Positions 63,501 to 64,000 of a stretch of 64,000 bases of DNA are shown here, piece by piece; positions within the stretch are counted from its first letter, which is position 1; each line of letters begins with the position of its first letter. Position numbers and translations under genes: made by a program. The notes beneath the pieces were generated by a model. That model worked only from the letters and a program-made list of their open reading frames with translations, was not told where the DNA came from and made no database searches. This DNA comes from Acidobacteriota bacterium (GTDB lineage: Bacteria > Acidobacteriota > Vicinamibacteria > Vicinamibacterales > UBA2999), in NCBI GenBank assembly GCA_018000455.1, contig JAGNJW010000003.1:62001-126000 (forward strand), given 5' to 3'.

Positions 63501-64000
63501 GGGTTGTAAGCGAAGTTGAAGACGCGGTTGGTGCCGGCTACCGGCGCATCGACACCGTTCGTGCCGTCGCGGTCGATGCCGGCCTCGACGTTGTTGCCAT
63601 CGGTGTGACCGTTGACGCCGTTGGTGTTGTCGGTGATCCAGCCCAGGTTGTTGAAGGTGTACGGCGCCTCGTTGCCGATGCGCGTCACGTTCACCCGGGG
63701 CACGACGGGAGCCACGTAGTTCATGCCCGGCAGCGCCGGCGACGGCGAGGCTGGCGCCGGACTGTCGCTCGTGTAGACGTTGTAGGTCGCGGCCTGGGTC
63801 TGGAACTCGGTGAGATTCTTGCGGAAGATGACGGTGCCGGTCCCGGCATCGACGACCGTGAGGAAGCCGAGCGGGTCGCCGAAGACCTCCGTGGCCCAGG
63901 CCAGGCGGGCCACGCCGTGCGCCAGCGGGAAGTACACCAGCCAGGCCCGCGGTTCGTCGCCCATCGCGCCGCGCTCGAAGACGATCTTGTCGCCCTGCCG
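60518..64000 (-). CDS. secreted M36 (fungalysin) metallopeptidase with multiple C-terminal domains, 5' end cut by window edge
   Basis: The frame is open to the right edge, so the ATG at 63964 is probably internal. The M36 catalytic site is clear: MLHELTHGLSNRL (HExxH) and GEGWSDFYARAL with the third zinc ligand Glu. The C-terminal part holds a Calx-beta domain (about 62440-61590) into which a proprotein-convertase P-like domain of about 170 residues is inserted. A Cadherin/Big-like domain (LTVPDPGVLGNDAANGG) and several Fn3-like domains follow. The last module resembles that of the 49594-51999 protein. It is a large extracellular protease. No sorting signal is visible at the C-terminus. Confidence 0.9.
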   Translation of the reverse strand, partial: RQGDKIVFERGAMGDEPRAWLVYFPLAHGVARLAWATEVFGDPLGFLTVVDAGTGTVIFRKNLTEFQTQAATYNVYTSDSPAPASPSPALPGMNYVAPVVPRVNVTRIGNEAPYTFNNLGWITDNTNGVNGHTDGNNVEAGIDRDGTNGVDAPVAGTNRVFNFAYNPGPGSPAPGDDPLTLNYQRGEVTNMFYWVNRYHDETYRLGFTEQFFNFQNDNFGRGGTGLDRVSAETQDSSGTNNANFATPADGGRGRMQMYLWTGPTPDRGGGLDTDVMLHELTHGLSNRLHANAAGLTTNMSRGLGEGWSDFYARALLSDASEPVGGLYTTGGWATDELAAGVENYYYGIRRFPYAVKTTLGANGRPHNPMTFADIDSTQADLTDGAFPQNPAFPTTTARDQVHEAGQIWAMMLLEVRARFITRLGFTEGNRRILQFVTDGMKGDPVGPTFLTARDSIVAAANAGGGTQADVDDIWAGFATRGLGVLAQILDQGTGSNNARVVENYLRPSDPVPTFTINDVSATEGNAGTKTFAFTVSLANPSGTSTVSYATANGTATAATGSPVGTSSGPISLPAGAPGTTSGPAGPYPATLNLAGLTGTITSLSVRLNGLTHTFPSDLDMLLVAPGGQRAMFMSDVGGGGDVSNLTLTFEDGAPAPSTSQLVAGTFAPTDISPGDVMAAPAPAGPYTSALSAFNGTNPNGTWSLYIVDDIGADSGSLTSFTLLMATTTTVADYQATSGVLTFPPGTTSLPVNVTVMGDTMVEGPETFFVNLSNPGNAVIGDAQGVGTILNDDGTPPTATNDAYSTPFATVLTVPDPGVLGNDAANGGGALTAAVVTSTSHGTLNLVPSGGFAYTPVAGFAGTDSFTYRAQSAIGLTSANATVTLTVNQPTTAQPPTQFYVSSVVGNRATFRWTPPAIGPAATGFIFEGGVSPGEVLASMPLGPLPIFTLDVPTGAFLVRVRTVSGASISGVSNEVPLYVNVAVPPSAPANLLGVVNGSTLALTWRNTFGGGAPSGGILDVTGAATASIPVGATEMLSFPGVPGGTYTLQVRSTNAGGAGTASNAVTLSFPGACSGAPQTPSRFLAYRVGNQVYIVWESPTAGPAPTNYVLHATGTVTANLPLAATSFTSPVPPGTYNLSVSAANACGSSAATGVQTVTVP

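Overview
The window is GC-rich, tightly packed bacterial DNA, most probably from an Acidobacteriota genome of the Vicinamibacteria type. I infer this from gene content, not from a marker gene. The pointers are a permease of the acidobacterial duplicated orphan permease (ADOP) type, an ECF sigma factor next to a TPR serine/threonine kinase, several exported PQQ beta-propellers with and without haem c, a sortilin-like Asp-box protein, and many secreted hydrolases. No rRNA, tRNA, CRISPR array, insertion sequence or prophage was seen.

Layout. 1-5.5 kb: an SDR oxidoreductase cut by the left edge, a methyltransferase, the ADOP permease, a MetX-like hydrolase and a SEC-C protein. 5.5-6.9 kb: two divergent VapBC toxin-antitoxin modules separated by 68 bp that contain an 18-bp perfect palindrome. 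6.9-14 kb: a secreted amidase, a PQQ/haem dehydrogenase, a di-haem protein and a YadA-head protein with an S74 self-cleaving chaperone. 14-18.2 kb: kinase, sigma factor and methyltransferase. 18.3-24 kb: a duplicated small protein, then a minus-strand run CHRD protein, haem-PQQ protein, cupin, amidohydrolase, hisA. 24-27.5 kb: a Tat-exported dienelactone hydrolase and a GGDEF/EAL protein whose 3' end is frameshifted.

27.5-33.5 kb holds the histidine operon, transcribed leftwards as hisI-G-D-C-B-H-F with overlapping junctions. Upstream of hisI is a classical attenuator: a short frame with 8 His codons in 24, followed by a perfect 11-bp terminator hairpin and a U tract. hisA lies 8 kb away, and hisE is not in the window.

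33.6-36.5 kb carries a Rieske protein, a PQQ dehydrogenase and a DUF411 protein. The DUF411 frame has an in-frame TGA exactly where the family has the first Cys of its TCGCC motif, with a hairpin starting 12 nt after the TGA. It is either a selenoprotein or a point nonsense mutation, and is the most unusual item here.

36.5-45.6 kb: a divergent rsmH, a fused trehalose-phosphate synthase/phosphatase opposite a MarR regulator, two mechanosensitive-channel-type proteins, a universal stress protein, an amidohydrolase and a GNAT-nitrilase fusion lacking the catalytic Cys. 45.6-53.7 kb: large secreted proteins (Asp-box, TonB-C twin, Fn3-like, M28 peptidase). 53.7-56.4 kb: a molybdate cluster in which the TOBE domain sits on a separate HTH protein instead of on ModC. 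56.4-60.5 kb: a sensor kinase overlapping an ATP-grasp-like gene, then a methyltransferase broken by a deletion and frameshift. 60.5-64 kb: a large M36 metallopeptidase cut by the right edge, with a P-domain nested inside a Calx-beta domain.
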